From a virus: a DNA stretch of 37,718 nt. The position numbers were made by a program, and so were the translations under genes. Shown here piece after piece: positions 24,657 to 33,020 of the stretch (the stretch's first letter is position 1; each line of letters opens with the position of its first letter). The notes beneath the pieces are model-generated. The model ran no database searches. It saw only the letters and a program-made list of their open reading frames with translations, and had not been told where the DNA came from. The DNA is taken from the IMG/VR virus record IMGVR_UViG_3300037502_003419, positions 1-37,718 of that record; one strand, written 5' to 3'.

Positions 24657-25332
24657 TCTTTACTCCTCCTTTGAATGCCGCAGAACCGGTCAGATTTCTG
24701 AGCAATATCTTCCGTTCTTCTTTGTACTCGTTGCCGATAAAGCCAAGGCGGAGCAAAAAGCATCTGAATGCGTATTTCTCATTTTCAATTTCCTTCTCTT
24801 TTGCAGTAATGCGTTTCTGGTTTCTTGCCATCTCGCAAAGAGCACAAATGAAATGATTATAAGCTTTGACCTCTTCTGGTGTAGAGATTTCTTTAAACCA
24901 TGGAAATGAAACCTCCTCATCGGAAATTTGAATCGGTAAATCCTCTACTCCAAGTGCATGACGGATAAGTTCTCCCTTGGTATGAATAATGACTTTCAGA
25001 TTTTCTAGTGCTTTTTCATTAAAACTATCCCTGGGCATTGCAACACAAAGTCCAAAAGGCTCGTTATCAGCGTTTTGTTTGCCCTCTGTGAAACCAATTT
25101 GCTCCTCTGCGATAAAACCCTCGCTGGCCAAACTCTGAACCAACTTTTCGATTTCTTCGTTGTCTGCCATGTTGCTAAATTCAAGGTTTCCCTTCTGGTC
25201 GATGACAAAGACATCCACCTCATAAGCCATGCTGGGAATTCCAAGGTACTTTGCTTTAACACCAGTAATCTTGCTAAGTGCCGTGACCAACCTCTTTCGT
25301 TCTGTTCCTGTTACGTTATATTTAATGATCAT
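24640..25332 (-). CDS. Phage protein of unknown function (231 aa, sometimes called virulence-related)
   Basis: ATG 25332, with AGGAGG upstream, is preferred over 25365. The protein starts MIIKYNVTGTERKRLVTALS, followed by KYLGIPSMAYEVDVFVID and a central ADNEPFGLCVAMPRDSFNEK. A second half with LIRHALGVEDLPIQISDEEV, FPWFKEISTPEEVKAYNHFI and CALCEMARNQKRITAKEKEI suggests a helical domain; it ends in a basic tail. Homologues in streptococcal and clostridial prophages are usually annotated as virulence-related without evidence. A possible promoter lies just upstream. Confidence 0.8.
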   Translation of the reverse strand: MIIKYNVTGTERKRLVTALSKITGVKAKYLGIPSMAYEVDVFVIDQKGNLEFSNMADNEEIEKLVQSLASEGFIAEEQIGFTEGKQNADNEPFGLCVAMPRDSFNEKALENLKVIIHTKGELIRHALGVEDLPIQISDEEVSFPWFKEISTPEEVKAYNHFICALCEMARNQKRITAKEKEIENEKYAFRCFLLRLGFIGNEYKEERKILLRNLTGSAAFKGGVKNEDNQ

Positions 25333-25362
25333 GTACAAAACCTCCTTTTGTTTTGGTATGTA

Positions 25363-25393
25363 CATATATCACTCTAAAACACTTATATATCAA
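25363..25393 (-). promoter_or_regulatory. Possible promoter after the C5 methyltransferase gene
   Basis: In the 62-base gap the minus strand reads TTGATA (25393-25388), a 19-base spacer and TATATG (25368-25363); GATATA gives an alternative 17-base spacing. The match to consensus is partial and the gap is AT-rich, so this is tentative. Confidence 0.3.
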
Positions 25394-25427
25394 GCTTTTT
25401 ATCGCTAATTCTGAATAGAAATGCGTA

Positions 25428-27164
25428 TTAATTTTTTTCTTCTAATTGTGTATACCAAACAATGCCGGACAGCACAAAGCACACATTAGGCAAAGCTACT
25501 CCATTACCCCACATCTTATATTCAGCAGAGTCAGAATGCGGATTCTTTAGCCACTTAGATATTTGCCTTAGTGTCTTGGCTTTTGAATAACTGCCGGTCA
25601 CTTTACGGTGTGTTTCAAATATGTCATACCAAGCGCGAAGGTCATCCATCGTTGGGTTTTCTATCCCTAAATCACTACACCACCAATCCGGGAAACCCTG
25701 CAGCCTTGCACACTCAGTTGGAGTTAGTCTTCTCACCGTATAATCTATCCCGTCATTATCATTGATAAGTGGTGGATCCTTGTAATCTGTAGCCACTAAA
25801 GTATTGGCCAGTTCCTCTTTGGCATCTGTAAAAAACGATGCCTTACTGGATGAGTAGGTAGGAGTTGCAACAGCACTGGGACCTTGTGCCTTCAGTGTTG
25901 AATTAATTCCATCTTCAGTAATTCCAAGGTTTCTAGCATAGTTTTGACCGCAGTTAAATGACTCTCTATCAATGGCATAGACCACAGCGTGTTTATCTAC
26001 TGTATTTAAAGTAAAGCTAAGCTCTTCATTCACACCATCACCTTGAGGTCCATTCTTATCTGCCCTTCCTATCATAGAACCTTGTAAACCATAAGATTCC
26101 ACCACTGCAATACCACCTTGATTGCTGTCCGGTGCATTACCCGACGTATCAATCGTTCTTGCCGTATCACTTTCGTAAACATTGGAACGGGCATTTACAG
26201 TTCCTTCCGAGGTAAATCGCACATCATAAGTCTTAGAATTCTCCACAACAAATGGTTGGTTGTTGCCGCCTGTTCCATAGGTCGCTGAAATCGTTGGTGC
26301 AACATCTATCGGTCCAGTAAAACGTGTATCCTTTCCGTGATTATCAAAAACTGCAGAGTCCATGATGCAAGGAGGATGATTTGATTTCGCTCTTAAAGTG
26401 CAAGTGATATCGGTTGTCACATCCATTCGTTCTCCGCCTTGGTCATTTAAGCAGATTGTGCCTGTCTCTCCAGTGCTGTCTGCAAAGTTGCTGGCAGTTC
26501 CTTGCCACGAGCGGATGCTCTTTTTAGAATACCCAGACAAGCCTTCTGACTTAAATAGTATTTCTCCGGCACCCCCACCTGCAAAATCTGCGACAAGGAA
26601 GATACGTTTTCTTCGTTGGGGAACTCCCCAGTATTGAGCGTCAAGTACTCGCCAGGCAAGGGAAAAATGATCTCCCACAATAGTTCCTGCTTGTTTCCAT
26701 TTATCAATCTTAGGAACTGATAAGGTTTCATCCTTGATGTGGCAGATGCCTTCAAGGACACATCTGAAATCTTCTCCTTTGTTTGATGAGAAGGCTCCAG
26801 GGACGTTTTCCCAGACAATATATCTTGGTTTTTTGCCATCTGTAGCACACCTCATTTCTTTTATAATTCGGATGGCTTCATAAAAAAGACTTGAACGTTT
26901 ACCATCCAAGCCATCACGCTTACCTGCTATGGATAAATCCTGACAAGGTGAGCCAAAAGTAATAATATCTACCGGTTCTATCTTACTGCCATCCATGTAA
27001 GAAATATCGCCGTAATGTTTTATAAAAGGCAGCCTTTTCGTTGTGACCCTAATAGGAAACGGTTCAATCTCCGATGCCCATACTGGGGTAATACCAGAAA
27101 TTAAACCGCCTAAAGGAAAACCACCTGAACCATCAAAAAGACTGCCAAGGGTTAATTTATCCAT
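25428..27164 (-). CDS. DNA (cytosine-5-)-methyltransferase
   Basis: ATG 27164 (SD GGAGG in the end of the upstream gene) gives 578 residues. Motif I is LFDGSGGFPLGG at 9-20, motif IV the catalytic GSPCQDLS with C74, motif VI ENV at 119-121, and motif VIII the later QRRKRIFLV. A large variable target-recognition region (about residues 200-480) precedes the C-terminal TPTECARLQGFPDWW and a final GNGVALPNV motif X. It methylates phage DNA, probably against host restriction. It overlaps the ParB-methyltransferase gene. The methyltransferase motifs are complete. Confidence 0.96.
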   Translation of the reverse strand: MDKLTLGSLFDGSGGFPLGGLISGITPVWASEIEPFPIRVTTKRLPFIKHYGDISYMDGSKIEPVDIITFGSPCQDLSIAGKRDGLDGKRSSLFYEAIRIIKEMRCATDGKKPRYIVWENVPGAFSSNKGEDFRCVLEGICHIKDETLSVPKIDKWKQAGTIVGDHFSLAWRVLDAQYWGVPQRRKRIFLVADFAGGGAGEILFKSEGLSGYSKKSIRSWQGTASNFADSTGETGTICLNDQGGERMDVTTDITCTLRAKSNHPPCIMDSAVFDNHGKDTRFTGPIDVAPTISATYGTGGNNQPFVVENSKTYDVRFTSEGTVNARSNVYESDTARTIDTSGNAPDSNQGGIAVVESYGLQGSMIGRADKNGPQGDGVNEELSFTLNTVDKHAVVYAIDRESFNCGQNYARNLGITEDGINSTLKAQGPSAVATPTYSSSKASFFTDAKEELANTLVATDYKDPPLINDNDGIDYTVRRLTPTECARLQGFPDWWCSDLGIENPTMDDLRAWYDIFETHRKVTGSYSKAKTLRQISKWLKNPHSDSAEYKMWGNGVALPNVCFVLSGIVWYTQLEEKN

Positions 27165-28392
27165 CAGCAACCTCCAGTTCATCATAGTTGTAGCTCAGCC
27201 CATCCCTTTGGACGCTGACATCAGTAGAAGTTCCGACCTGTTCAATGTAGCGTTTGATAATGACATCGCAAAACTTTTCATCTAATTCTGCCGTGTAGCA
27301 AATGCGCTCTGATTGTTCACAAGCAATTAAGGTGCTACCACTGCCGCCAAAAGGATCTAGCACAATGGTGTTAGTCATCGAGGAGTTCAAAATCGGATAG
27401 GCGAGCAGAGGGATAGGTTTCATCGTAGGATGGTCTCCATTTCTCTTCGGCTTATCAAATTCCCAGATGGTGGTTTCTTTCCTGCCCGTATACCACTGAT
27501 GCTTGCCTTTCTTTTTCCAGCCAAACAGCACAGGTTCGTGCTGCCATTGATAAGGAGAACGCCCCAGTACAAGTGAGTCCTTTTTCCAGATACAACAGCC
27601 AGACAAATAAAAACCGGCATCCGAGAAAGCTTTTCTAAAATTAAATCCTTCGGTGTCGGCATGAAATACATAGATGGAGGCATCGTCTGCCAGAACTTCT
27701 TCGATGTTGATAAAGGCATCTAAGAGGAACTGGTAGAAGGCATCATTTCCCATATGGTCATTTTTAATCTTTCCTGCAGTGCCTTCATAATTCACATTGT
27801 AGGGAGGATCTGTTACACACAAGTTTGCCTTCTTTTTATTCATCAGCACATCATAGGTTTCTTCCTTGGTGGAGTCACCACAAATAAGACTGTGTCTGCC
27901 AAGCGTCCAGATGTCACCAAGCTTGCTGATGGCAGGCTTTTTTAGTTCTGTCTCCACATCAAAGTCATCATCGTGGATCCCCTCTTTCAGCGTGTCTTTA
28001 AATAAGTCATCCAGTTCTTTAGGGTCAAATCCAGTTAGGGAAACATCAAAATCTACACCTTGTAAATCTGAAATTAAAAGGGCCAATTTATCCTTGTCCC
28101 AATCACCGCTGATTTTATTGAGCGCGATGTTGAGTGCTTTTTCTTTTTCTTCGTCCATTTCAATGATGACACACTCAACTTCTGTGATGCCCATATCCAT
28201 GAGAACCTTCAGTCTTTGATGCCCACCAACAACATGGCCGGTCACCTTATTCCAGATAACCGGCTCTACATAACCAAATTGTTCAATGGATCGTTTTAAT
28301 TTATCGTATTCTGCATCTCCTGGTTTCAAATCTTTACGAGGATTGTATGTTGCAGGGATGAGGTCCTTTGTGTTCTTCTTTTCAATCAACAT
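27157..28392 (-). CDS. ParB-domain adenine/N4-cytosine DNA methyltransferase
   Basis: The N-terminal 110 residues are a ParB/Srx-type domain (LIPATYNPRKDLKPGDAEYD, VIWNKVTGHVVGGHQRLKVL). The methyltransferase part has catalytic DPPYNV at 195-200 and, near residue 355, the SAM-binding DPFGGSGSTLIACEQ. Catalytic motif before SAM motif marks the beta class. It modifies adenine or cytosine in phage DNA; the ParB-like head may help choose or hold the target. ATG 28392 overlaps the metK stop by 11 bases, so SAM supply and methylation are linked in translation. The next gene is a C5 methyltransferase. Confidence 0.95.
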   Translation of the reverse strand: MLIEKKNTKDLIPATYNPRKDLKPGDAEYDKLKRSIEQFGYVEPVIWNKVTGHVVGGHQRLKVLMDMGITEVECVIIEMDEEKEKALNIALNKISGDWDKDKLALLISDLQGVDFDVSLTGFDPKELDDLFKDTLKEGIHDDDFDVETELKKPAISKLGDIWTLGRHSLICGDSTKEETYDVLMNKKKANLCVTDPPYNVNYEGTAGKIKNDHMGNDAFYQFLLDAFINIEEVLADDASIYVFHADTEGFNFRKAFSDAGFYLSGCCIWKKDSLVLGRSPYQWQHEPVLFGWKKKGKHQWYTGRKETTIWEFDKPKRNGDHPTMKPIPLLAYPILNSSMTNTIVLDPFGGSGSTLIACEQSERICYTAELDEKFCDVIIKRYIEQVGTSTDVSVQRDGLSYNYDELEVADG

Positions 28393-29545
28393 ATTTGTTT
28401 ACCGCCTCCCTTAGTTCTGTATAGCAATCTAAAAATTCCCACGAGCTTAATCCATATCTGAAATGGCCGTAAGTAGCTGTATCTGCATAAATGACATCCG
28501 TCAGTTTTAGCTTTTCGATAATGGCTGCAGGTCTTAGATTGAATACATCTAACACAGCACGGCAAAGGATACTTTCCTCAACCGTCCCTGTTCCAAAGGT
28601 ATCAATCTCAAGAGCAACAGGATCTGCTTTTCCAATTGCATAGGAAATCGCTACCTGGCATCGCTTAGCAAAGCCACATCGAACGATATTCTTTGCAATC
28701 GCCCTTGCCATATAGGCACCACTGCGGTCAACTTTTGTCGGGTCTTTTCCTGAAAACGCACCGCCACCATGAGCGGCTAATCCGCCATAGGTATCAACCA
28801 TGATTTTTCTTCCCGTAAGACCGGTATCAGCTGCTGGTCCACCTTCAACAAATCGTCCACTAGGATTAATAAGGATCTCAGTCTCAACGTCAAATGGATA
28901 CTTCTCAAAGACAGGCCAAAGTACCTGGGCAATGACTTCCTTTCGCAAAACATCTAAATCTTTATCTGCACTGTGTTGAACGGAGACAACGATGGTCTTA
29001 ATTCGTTTTGGTTTGTCACCTTCATATTCCACCGTCACTTGAGCCTTACCATCTGGGCCAATGTCTTTGATTACACCATTCTTCATCACCTTATCCAGCT
29101 TTTCGCAAATGGCATGGGATAAGACTAAGGGGAGAGGTAGTTTCTCACTAGTTTCATTGGTGGCATAGCCATAAACGGTGCCTTGGTCACCAGCACCTAA
29201 CATGGAATACCATGACGTATCACCCTCACGAGATTCCAATGCCCTATCCACACCACCTGCGATATCTTTACTTTGTTGATGGACATAGACAAAGACTAAA
29301 AACTTTCTAGGATTGTAGCCCACATCCGTAAGAACACGGCGGACAACACCTCTAATGTCAATTCTCTTTGAGCAGGTAATCTCACCGGCAACAATGATGT
29401 GTCCTTTGGTTGCCATCACCTCGCAAGCAACACGAGAGGATTTATCTTTTCTTAAACATGCATCTAAAATGCTATCTGAAATAAGGTCACATAGTTTATC
29501 GGGATGACCTTTACATACACTTTCACACGTTTTATATTTTTTCAT
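28382..29545 (-). CDS. metK: S-adenosylmethionine synthetase (phage-encoded MetK)
   Basis: This 387-residue enzyme makes SAM from ATP and methionine. GHPDK (13-17), GAGDQG (117-122) and GGGAFSGKDPTKVDRS (260-275) are the ATP- and methionine-binding motifs and are intact; length matches bacterial MetK. It lies between terminase small subunit and two DNA methyltransferases and overlaps the ParB-methyltransferase start, so it probably provides SAM for methylating phage DNA. The ATG has GGAAAGGA upstream, two bases after the terS stop. MetK carried by phages in this gene order is known in Bacillota. Confidence 0.97.
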   Translation of the reverse strand: MKKYKTCESVCKGHPDKLCDLISDSILDACLRKDKSSRVACEVMATKGHIIVAGEITCSKRIDIRGVVRRVLTDVGYNPRKFLVFVYVHQQSKDIAGGVDRALESREGDTSWYSMLGAGDQGTVYGYATNETSEKLPLPLVLSHAICEKLDKVMKNGVIKDIGPDGKAQVTVEYEGDKPKRIKTIVVSVQHSADKDLDVLRKEVIAQVLWPVFEKYPFDVETEILINPSGRFVEGGPAADTGLTGRKIMVDTYGGLAAHGGGAFSGKDPTKVDRSGAYMARAIAKNIVRCGFAKRCQVAISYAIGKADPVALEIDTFGTGTVEESILCRAVLDVFNLRPAAIIEKLKLTDVIYADTATYGHFRYGLSSWEFLDCYTELREAVNKYVD

Positions 29546-29546
29546 G

Positions 29547-30086
29547 TTATTTTCCTTTCCGAGCAGATAATAACCGCTCCATCAAATCATCTTGTGGGCT
29601 TCTGCCGCCAAACTCCACAGAGCAGTTTTCTTTTACAATCTGGTAAATCTGATACCAACACTGGTTGACCTGTTTCATGTATTCACGACTCATCGCAACA
29701 TAAGGTGATGCGATGGCAGCTGAAGTGGTTGGATGCTTTGCTAGAAAGCCATATTCTGAAATACACTCTTCACACTGAATCCAACGAGAAACACTCATGG
29801 CATACTGCTCGATTAGCTGGTTGTTTACTAACATTTCGCAGCTACGATCTTTCAGCCACTTGTAAGTTTCGATATAAATATCTTCTGCACAGAGGTCTTT
29901 GCCATTTTTCTGAGTAGCCTTTAAATAGTCTTTTACAGCCGGCACATCTGCACCTTCTATATCCGTTGGCTCTGGCAGGATCATGGCACCATTTAATCTG
30001 CCGTCAGCAATTTTGTCGGTTAGAGCCTTTGATTTTCTTCCAGCACCAACACGCTGACCGCCTCTTGCTGTACCGTCTTTTGCCAT
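29547..30086 (-). CDS. Terminase small subunit (P27 family)
   Basis: ATG 30086 (SD GTGGGGTG) is preferred over the GTG at 30095. The 179-residue protein starts MAKDGTARGGQRVGAGRKSK and has an internal DNA-binding helical region (LCAEDIYIETYKWLKDR, NNQLIEQYAMSVSRWIQCEE) and a tail (FGGRSPQDDLMERLLSARK). It recognises the packaging site and recruits the large subunit, which here is about 5.6 kb away, separated by metK, methyltransferases and small genes. HNH lies directly upstream, as usual for cos-packaging HK97-like phages. Confidence 0.9.
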   Translation of the reverse strand: MAKDGTARGGQRVGAGRKSKALTDKIADGRLNGAMILPEPTDIEGADVPAVKDYLKATQKNGKDLCAEDIYIETYKWLKDRSCEMLVNNQLIEQYAMSVSRWIQCEECISEYGFLAKHPTTSAAIASPYVAMSREYMKQVNQCWYQIYQIVKENCSVEFGGRSPQDDLMERLLSARKGK

Positions 30087-30129
30087 GTTTTTCACCCCAC
30101 TTTCCTAAAAGTCTTTAATACCCCCTTTG

Positions 30130-30180
30130 ATTTCTGATTTTTACACGCGAAGCCCCCGGCCGTTGTCCGCTATAAAAGGT
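30130..30180. other. Possible cos region between HNH and terminase small subunit
   Basis: The gap of about 110 bases between the two genes contains a GC-rich block (plus strand: gcgaagcccccggccgttgt, 30149-30168) that stands out from the AT-rich surroundings and includes the CGGCCG palindrome. In HK97-like phages cos lies at this position and HNH is needed for cutting it. The exact nicks cannot be read from sequence, so this is a suggestion. Confidence 0.3.
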
Positions 30181-30204
30181 GTAGAGATTTGACCCACCCC
30201 TGGC

Positions 30205-30567
30205 TCACTTACGGATTTGTCTGTCACCAAGTTCTAAATGTATCTTGTTGTGGCAGGACTTGCATAAAGACATCAAATTTCTTTTGTCATGGGTACCGTC
30301 TTGAGAAATAGGGAGAATGTGATGTACTTCTTCAGCAGAGATAAGCCGTCCGTTTTTCTCGCACATCTCACACAAAGGATGCTCCCTGGTATATCTGTCA
30401 CGGATTCTCTTCCAGGCTCTGCCGTACTTTTTGTTAACATCTTCTGAACGCTGGTATTTATCATAGCGTCTGCGCTCTGCTACTCTATGTTCCTCACAGT
30501 ATTGTCCATCGGTAAGGTTAGGACATCCTGGGGTACTGCACGGTCGCTTAGGTCTTTTTGGCATCAT
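30205..30567 (-). CDS. HNH endonuclease (terminase-associated)
   Basis: This 120-residue protein has an N-terminal zinc knuckle (C10, C15, C24, H27) and an HNH core: C66-x2-C69, catalytic H82-H83 in EVHHILP, the N97 region (HDKRNLMSLC) and C102-x2-C105-H106. It sits next to the terminase small subunit, where such proteins work with terminase in cutting cos sites. The two ATG codons at 30567/30564 have only weak SD matches. A candidate late promoter and palindromic terminator lie upstream. Confidence 0.93.
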   Translation of the reverse strand: MMPKRPKRPCSTPGCPNLTDGQYCEEHRVAERRRYDKYQRSEDVNKKYGRAWKRIRDRYTREHPLCEMCEKNGRLISAEEVHHILPISQDGTHDKRNLMSLCKSCHNKIHLELGDRQIRK

Positions 30568-30590
30568 CTCACTTCACTTTCCGGGCATAG

Positions 30591-30607
30591 AAAAAGCCCT
30601 GCAGGGC
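30591..30607 (-). terminator. Palindromic hairpin with T-run in the late leader
   Basis: GCCCTGCAGGGC (30596-30607) is a perfect palindrome that forms a 4-bp GC stem with a TGCA loop, followed on the minus strand by TTTTTC. It lies about 35-45 bases after the candidate start of late transcription and before HNH. It could be a weak terminator that late transcription must pass. Confidence 0.5.
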
Positions 30608-30644
30608 ATACCCCACAAGGCTTGGTAAATATTCTATCTTGCTG

Positions 30645-30705
30645 ATTATATACTAACATAAATGCAATAGTGGTATCTTGTTGCAAAGTGTTGCAAGTTG
30701 TGCAA
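30645..30705 (-). promoter_or_regulatory. Candidate activator-dependent late promoter with phased TTGCA boxes
   Basis: On the minus strand TTGCA occurs at 30705-30701, 30696-30692, 30686-30682 and 30667-30663, spaced 9, 10 and 19 bases (about one, one and two helical turns). A perfect TATAAT follows at 30650-30645. No -35 match lies at the right distance, which fits a promoter that needs an activator. The DUF1492/ArpU-like regulator ends in the first box and is the obvious candidate to bind. Confidence 0.5.
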
Positions 30706-30706
30706 A

Positions 30707-31138
30707 CTATATTTTAATGGGATCTTTAGGAAGGACAACATGATTAAGGGCTGCATTATGCCACCTGTAGACCGTAGTTCTGTCAGCATTAAGTTCATCA
30801 CCGATTTGTTCCCAGGTGAAGTTATGAACATAACGATACCTTAAGACCATGCGTTCATCTGCGTTTGGAATCTCGTTGATGACAATTCTTATTTGCTCCT
30901 TGAGTGCTACAAGGTTATCCACTTCCGCATTTATCTTTCTTTCCAAATCTATGATCCGCTCCAAACACCTTACAAAGTTGGCATCCGTATTTCGTGAAGT
31001 TTTCACCTTTTCATCCCAGCTTGGAGACGATACACTCGTTGCCATTTCTCTAAGGCACTCCATTTCCTCGATGTCGGACTGTATTCTCTTGTCAAGCCTG
31101 TATGCCTGGTGCAAGTATTCCTTTACTTTCATGTTCAT
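30707..31138 (-). CDS. DUF1492 / ArpU-like phage transcription regulator (sigma region 4 fold)
   Basis: This 143-residue protein has an N-terminal coiled-coil (KEYLHQAYRLDKRIQSDIEE; RIIDLERKINAEVDNLVALK) and a C-terminal sigma-70-region-4-like HTH: PNADERMVLRYRYVHNFTWE, QIGDELNADRTTVYRWHNAA. The family is linked to late gene activation in Gram-positive phages (ArpU/RinA group). It is the last gene before the candidate late promoter and packaging genes, which fits this role. The start overlaps the preceding stop (ATGA); a second ATG at 31132 has more usual SD spacing. Confidence 0.9.
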   Translation of the reverse strand: MNMKVKEYLHQAYRLDKRIQSDIEEMECLREMATSVSSPSWDEKVKTSRNTDANFVRCLERIIDLERKINAEVDNLVALKEQIRIVINEIPNADERMVLRYRYVHNFTWEQIGDELNADRTTVYRWHNAALNHVVLPKDPIKI

Positions 31139-31353
31139 CTTCCCTCCGTTCTTATTTTTTCAATCAGAAAATTTCCGTCAACAGAGGTAAGTTCTCTATA
31201 CCAATCAGAGTGGAAGAACCTCTCCACCTCGTCTACTGTGTATGTGGCAGGGTCATAGCGGGATCGTTTTTTCAGTTTTTTTAATGCGTCCCTATAATCC
31301 TTGACCGCTTGCAAGATTATGGAGTTTGCAAGTTGCTCATAAGGTTCAATCAT
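31135..31353 (-). CDS. Small phage protein, unknown function (72 aa)
   Basis: ATG 31353 shares a base with the SNF2 helicase stop (TGATG) and has GGAGG upstream. The 72-residue protein is basic and helical (YEQLANSIILQAVKDYRDAL, KKLKKRSRYDPATYTVDEVE) and ends FLIEKIRTEGR. Proteins of this type regularly lie between the SNF2 helicase and DUF1492 genes in Bacillota prophages. I know of no function. Confidence 0.85.
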   Translation of the reverse strand: MIEPYEQLANSIILQAVKDYRDALKKLKKRSRYDPATYTVDEVERFFHSDWYRELTSVDGNFLIEKIRTEGR

Positions 31354-32702
31354 CACATCACCTCCAAATTTGCCTTTACAGCATCAATAAGAGAGGCTTG
31401 TGTTTCTTCTTTTCTTGTAAGAGCAGTCATTACCTCTTCGTCAATGGTATCTTTGGTAATTATGTGATGAATAATAACCGTTTCATTTTGACCTTGCCTG
31501 TACAGTCTGGCATTGGTTTGCTGATATAACTCCAAAGACCAGGTAAGTCCTAACCAGATAAGTGTCGAACCACCACTTTGCAGATTAAGACCATGTCCTG
31601 CACTTGCCGGATGAATCACAGCGATAGGGATATTACCCTCATTCCAATCCTCAATATCCTTCGATGTTTTTATTTGTCTTACAGGAAATCTTTTCTTAAT
31701 TCTCTCTAAATCGTGTTTGAACCAATAAGCAACAAGGACAGGTTTGCCATTTGCACCTTCAATTAAATCTTCCAGTGCATCAAGTTTTTTGTCATGAATG
31801 ATATGTGCCTTATTATCACTGTCATAGACAGCGCCGTTTGCCATCTGCAGAAGTTTTCCTGAAAGCACTGCAGCATTAACAGCATCAATTTCTTCTTCAC
31901 CTAATTTGGCGACCATATCAGATATAAATTTCGAGTATATGTTCCATTCTTTTTCATTCAGAGAGACAGACACTTCATTCAGGATGCATTCAGGCATTTT
32001 GAGATAATCTATGGATTTCATCGAAATTGTAATATCCGATATCTGCTTATAAATTTTGTCCTCAGCACCAGGCAGTGGTTTATATGAAAATATAACCTGT
32101 GCATTGCGCTTATCAGGAGCGAAGTAAGTATTACGGTAGTGAGTGATATATCTTCCTAGTCTTTGACCTAAGTCAAGAATACGAAACTCTGCCCATAAAT
32201 CCATTAAGCCATTACTCGAAGGAGTGCCCGTAAGACCTACAATTCGTTTTACAGTTGGTCGCACTTTCAGAAGGCTTTTGAATCGCTTTGCTCCATAGGA
32301 TTTAAAAGATGACAATTCATCAATGACCACCATGTCGAAATCAAAGGGAATGCCACTCTTGTTAACCAGCCAATCCACATTCTCCCGATTGATGATATAC
32401 ATTGTTGATCTCGCCATAAAAGCATCGATTCTTTCTTTTTCTGTTCCAACTGCTACAGAATAGGACAGCCCTTTCAGATGCTCCCATTTTTTAATTTCAG
32501 AAGGCCAAGTATCTCTTGCTACTCTTAATGGGGCAATGACTAATACCTTACACACAAGAAAACTATCCAAGCACAGGTCATATATTGCCGATAAGGTAAT
32601 CACACTTTTTCCTAAACCCATTTCAAGAAAAACTGCAGATATTGGATGAGATAAGATGAAATCTGTTGCATAGCTTTGGTATTCATGCGGATTGTATTTC
32701 AC
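31353..32702 (-). CDS. SNF2-family (SF2) DNA helicase
   Basis: This 449-residue ATP-dependent helicase or translocase has motif I GLGKS (29-33), motif II DELS (128-131, replacing DEAH), motif III-like GLTGTPSSN and C-terminal motifs including PASAGHGLNLQSGG and QTNARLYRQGQ near 400. It probably acts with VRR-NUC in replication fork processing or recombination, as this pairing is regular in these phages. GTG 32702 has GGAGTG upstream and overlaps the VRR-NUC stop by 20 bases. Confidence 0.95.
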   Translation of the reverse strand: MKYNPHEYQSYATDFILSHPISAVFLEMGLGKSVITLSAIYDLCLDSFLVCKVLVIAPLRVARDTWPSEIKKWEHLKGLSYSVAVGTEKERIDAFMARSTMYIINRENVDWLVNKSGIPFDFDMVVIDELSSFKSYGAKRFKSLLKVRPTVKRIVGLTGTPSSNGLMDLWAEFRILDLGQRLGRYITHYRNTYFAPDKRNAQVIFSYKPLPGAEDKIYKQISDITISMKSIDYLKMPECILNEVSVSLNEKEWNIYSKFISDMVAKLGEEEIDAVNAAVLSGKLLQMANGAVYDSDNKAHIIHDKKLDALEDLIEGANGKPVLVAYWFKHDLERIKKRFPVRQIKTSKDIEDWNEGNIPIAVIHPASAGHGLNLQSGGSTLIWLGLTWSLELYQQTNARLYRQGQNETVIIHHIITKDTIDEEVMTALTRKEETQASLIDAVKANLEVM

Positions 32703-32964
32703 TGATTATCACTCCAATCTGCTCGACACTGTCCAGGCAATAAACTGAAAAACCTAATGCCTCCAGCTGTTTCTTTCTTTTTTCTTGTAAAGGGCGCATC
32801 TTTTTCCCCGTTGCTTTACATTCAACAAATGCCATTCTTCCCATAGGAAGTAGTACAATGCGGTCTGGCACACCAATAACCCCAGGACTTACAAATTTCA
32901 GTGCAATACCTCCCATGTTTTTTACTGCTGCTACGAGTTTTTTCTCTATATATTTTTCTTGCAT
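32683..32964 (-). CDS. VRR-NUC domain nuclease
   Basis: ATG 32964 (SD GGAGG, five bases from the start) gives a compact 93-residue nuclease. The PD-(D/E)XK core is visible: E7 (EKYIEKKL), G27-V28 region, PDR at 33-35 (VPDRIVLL), ECK at 48-50 (FVECKATG) and Q60 (MRPLQ). Stand-alone VRR-NUC proteins are structure-specific nucleases often beside helicases; here the SNF2 gene overlaps its end. The longer upstream reading frame lacks a better start signal. Confidence 0.93.
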   Translation of the reverse strand: MQEKYIEKKLVAAVKNMGGIALKFVSPGVIGVPDRIVLLPMGRMAFVECKATGKKMRPLQEKRKKQLEALGFSVYCLDSVEQIGVIISEIQSA

Positions 32965-33020
32965 AATATCCTCCATAATTTTTATTAGGAACAACTGGCA
33001 CAACTTAGAGCGTTTTTTCC

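Noticed and set aside
28360-29600. SAM riboswitch before metK
   Set aside because: metK starts two bases after terS with a simple SD; there is no room for an aptamer.
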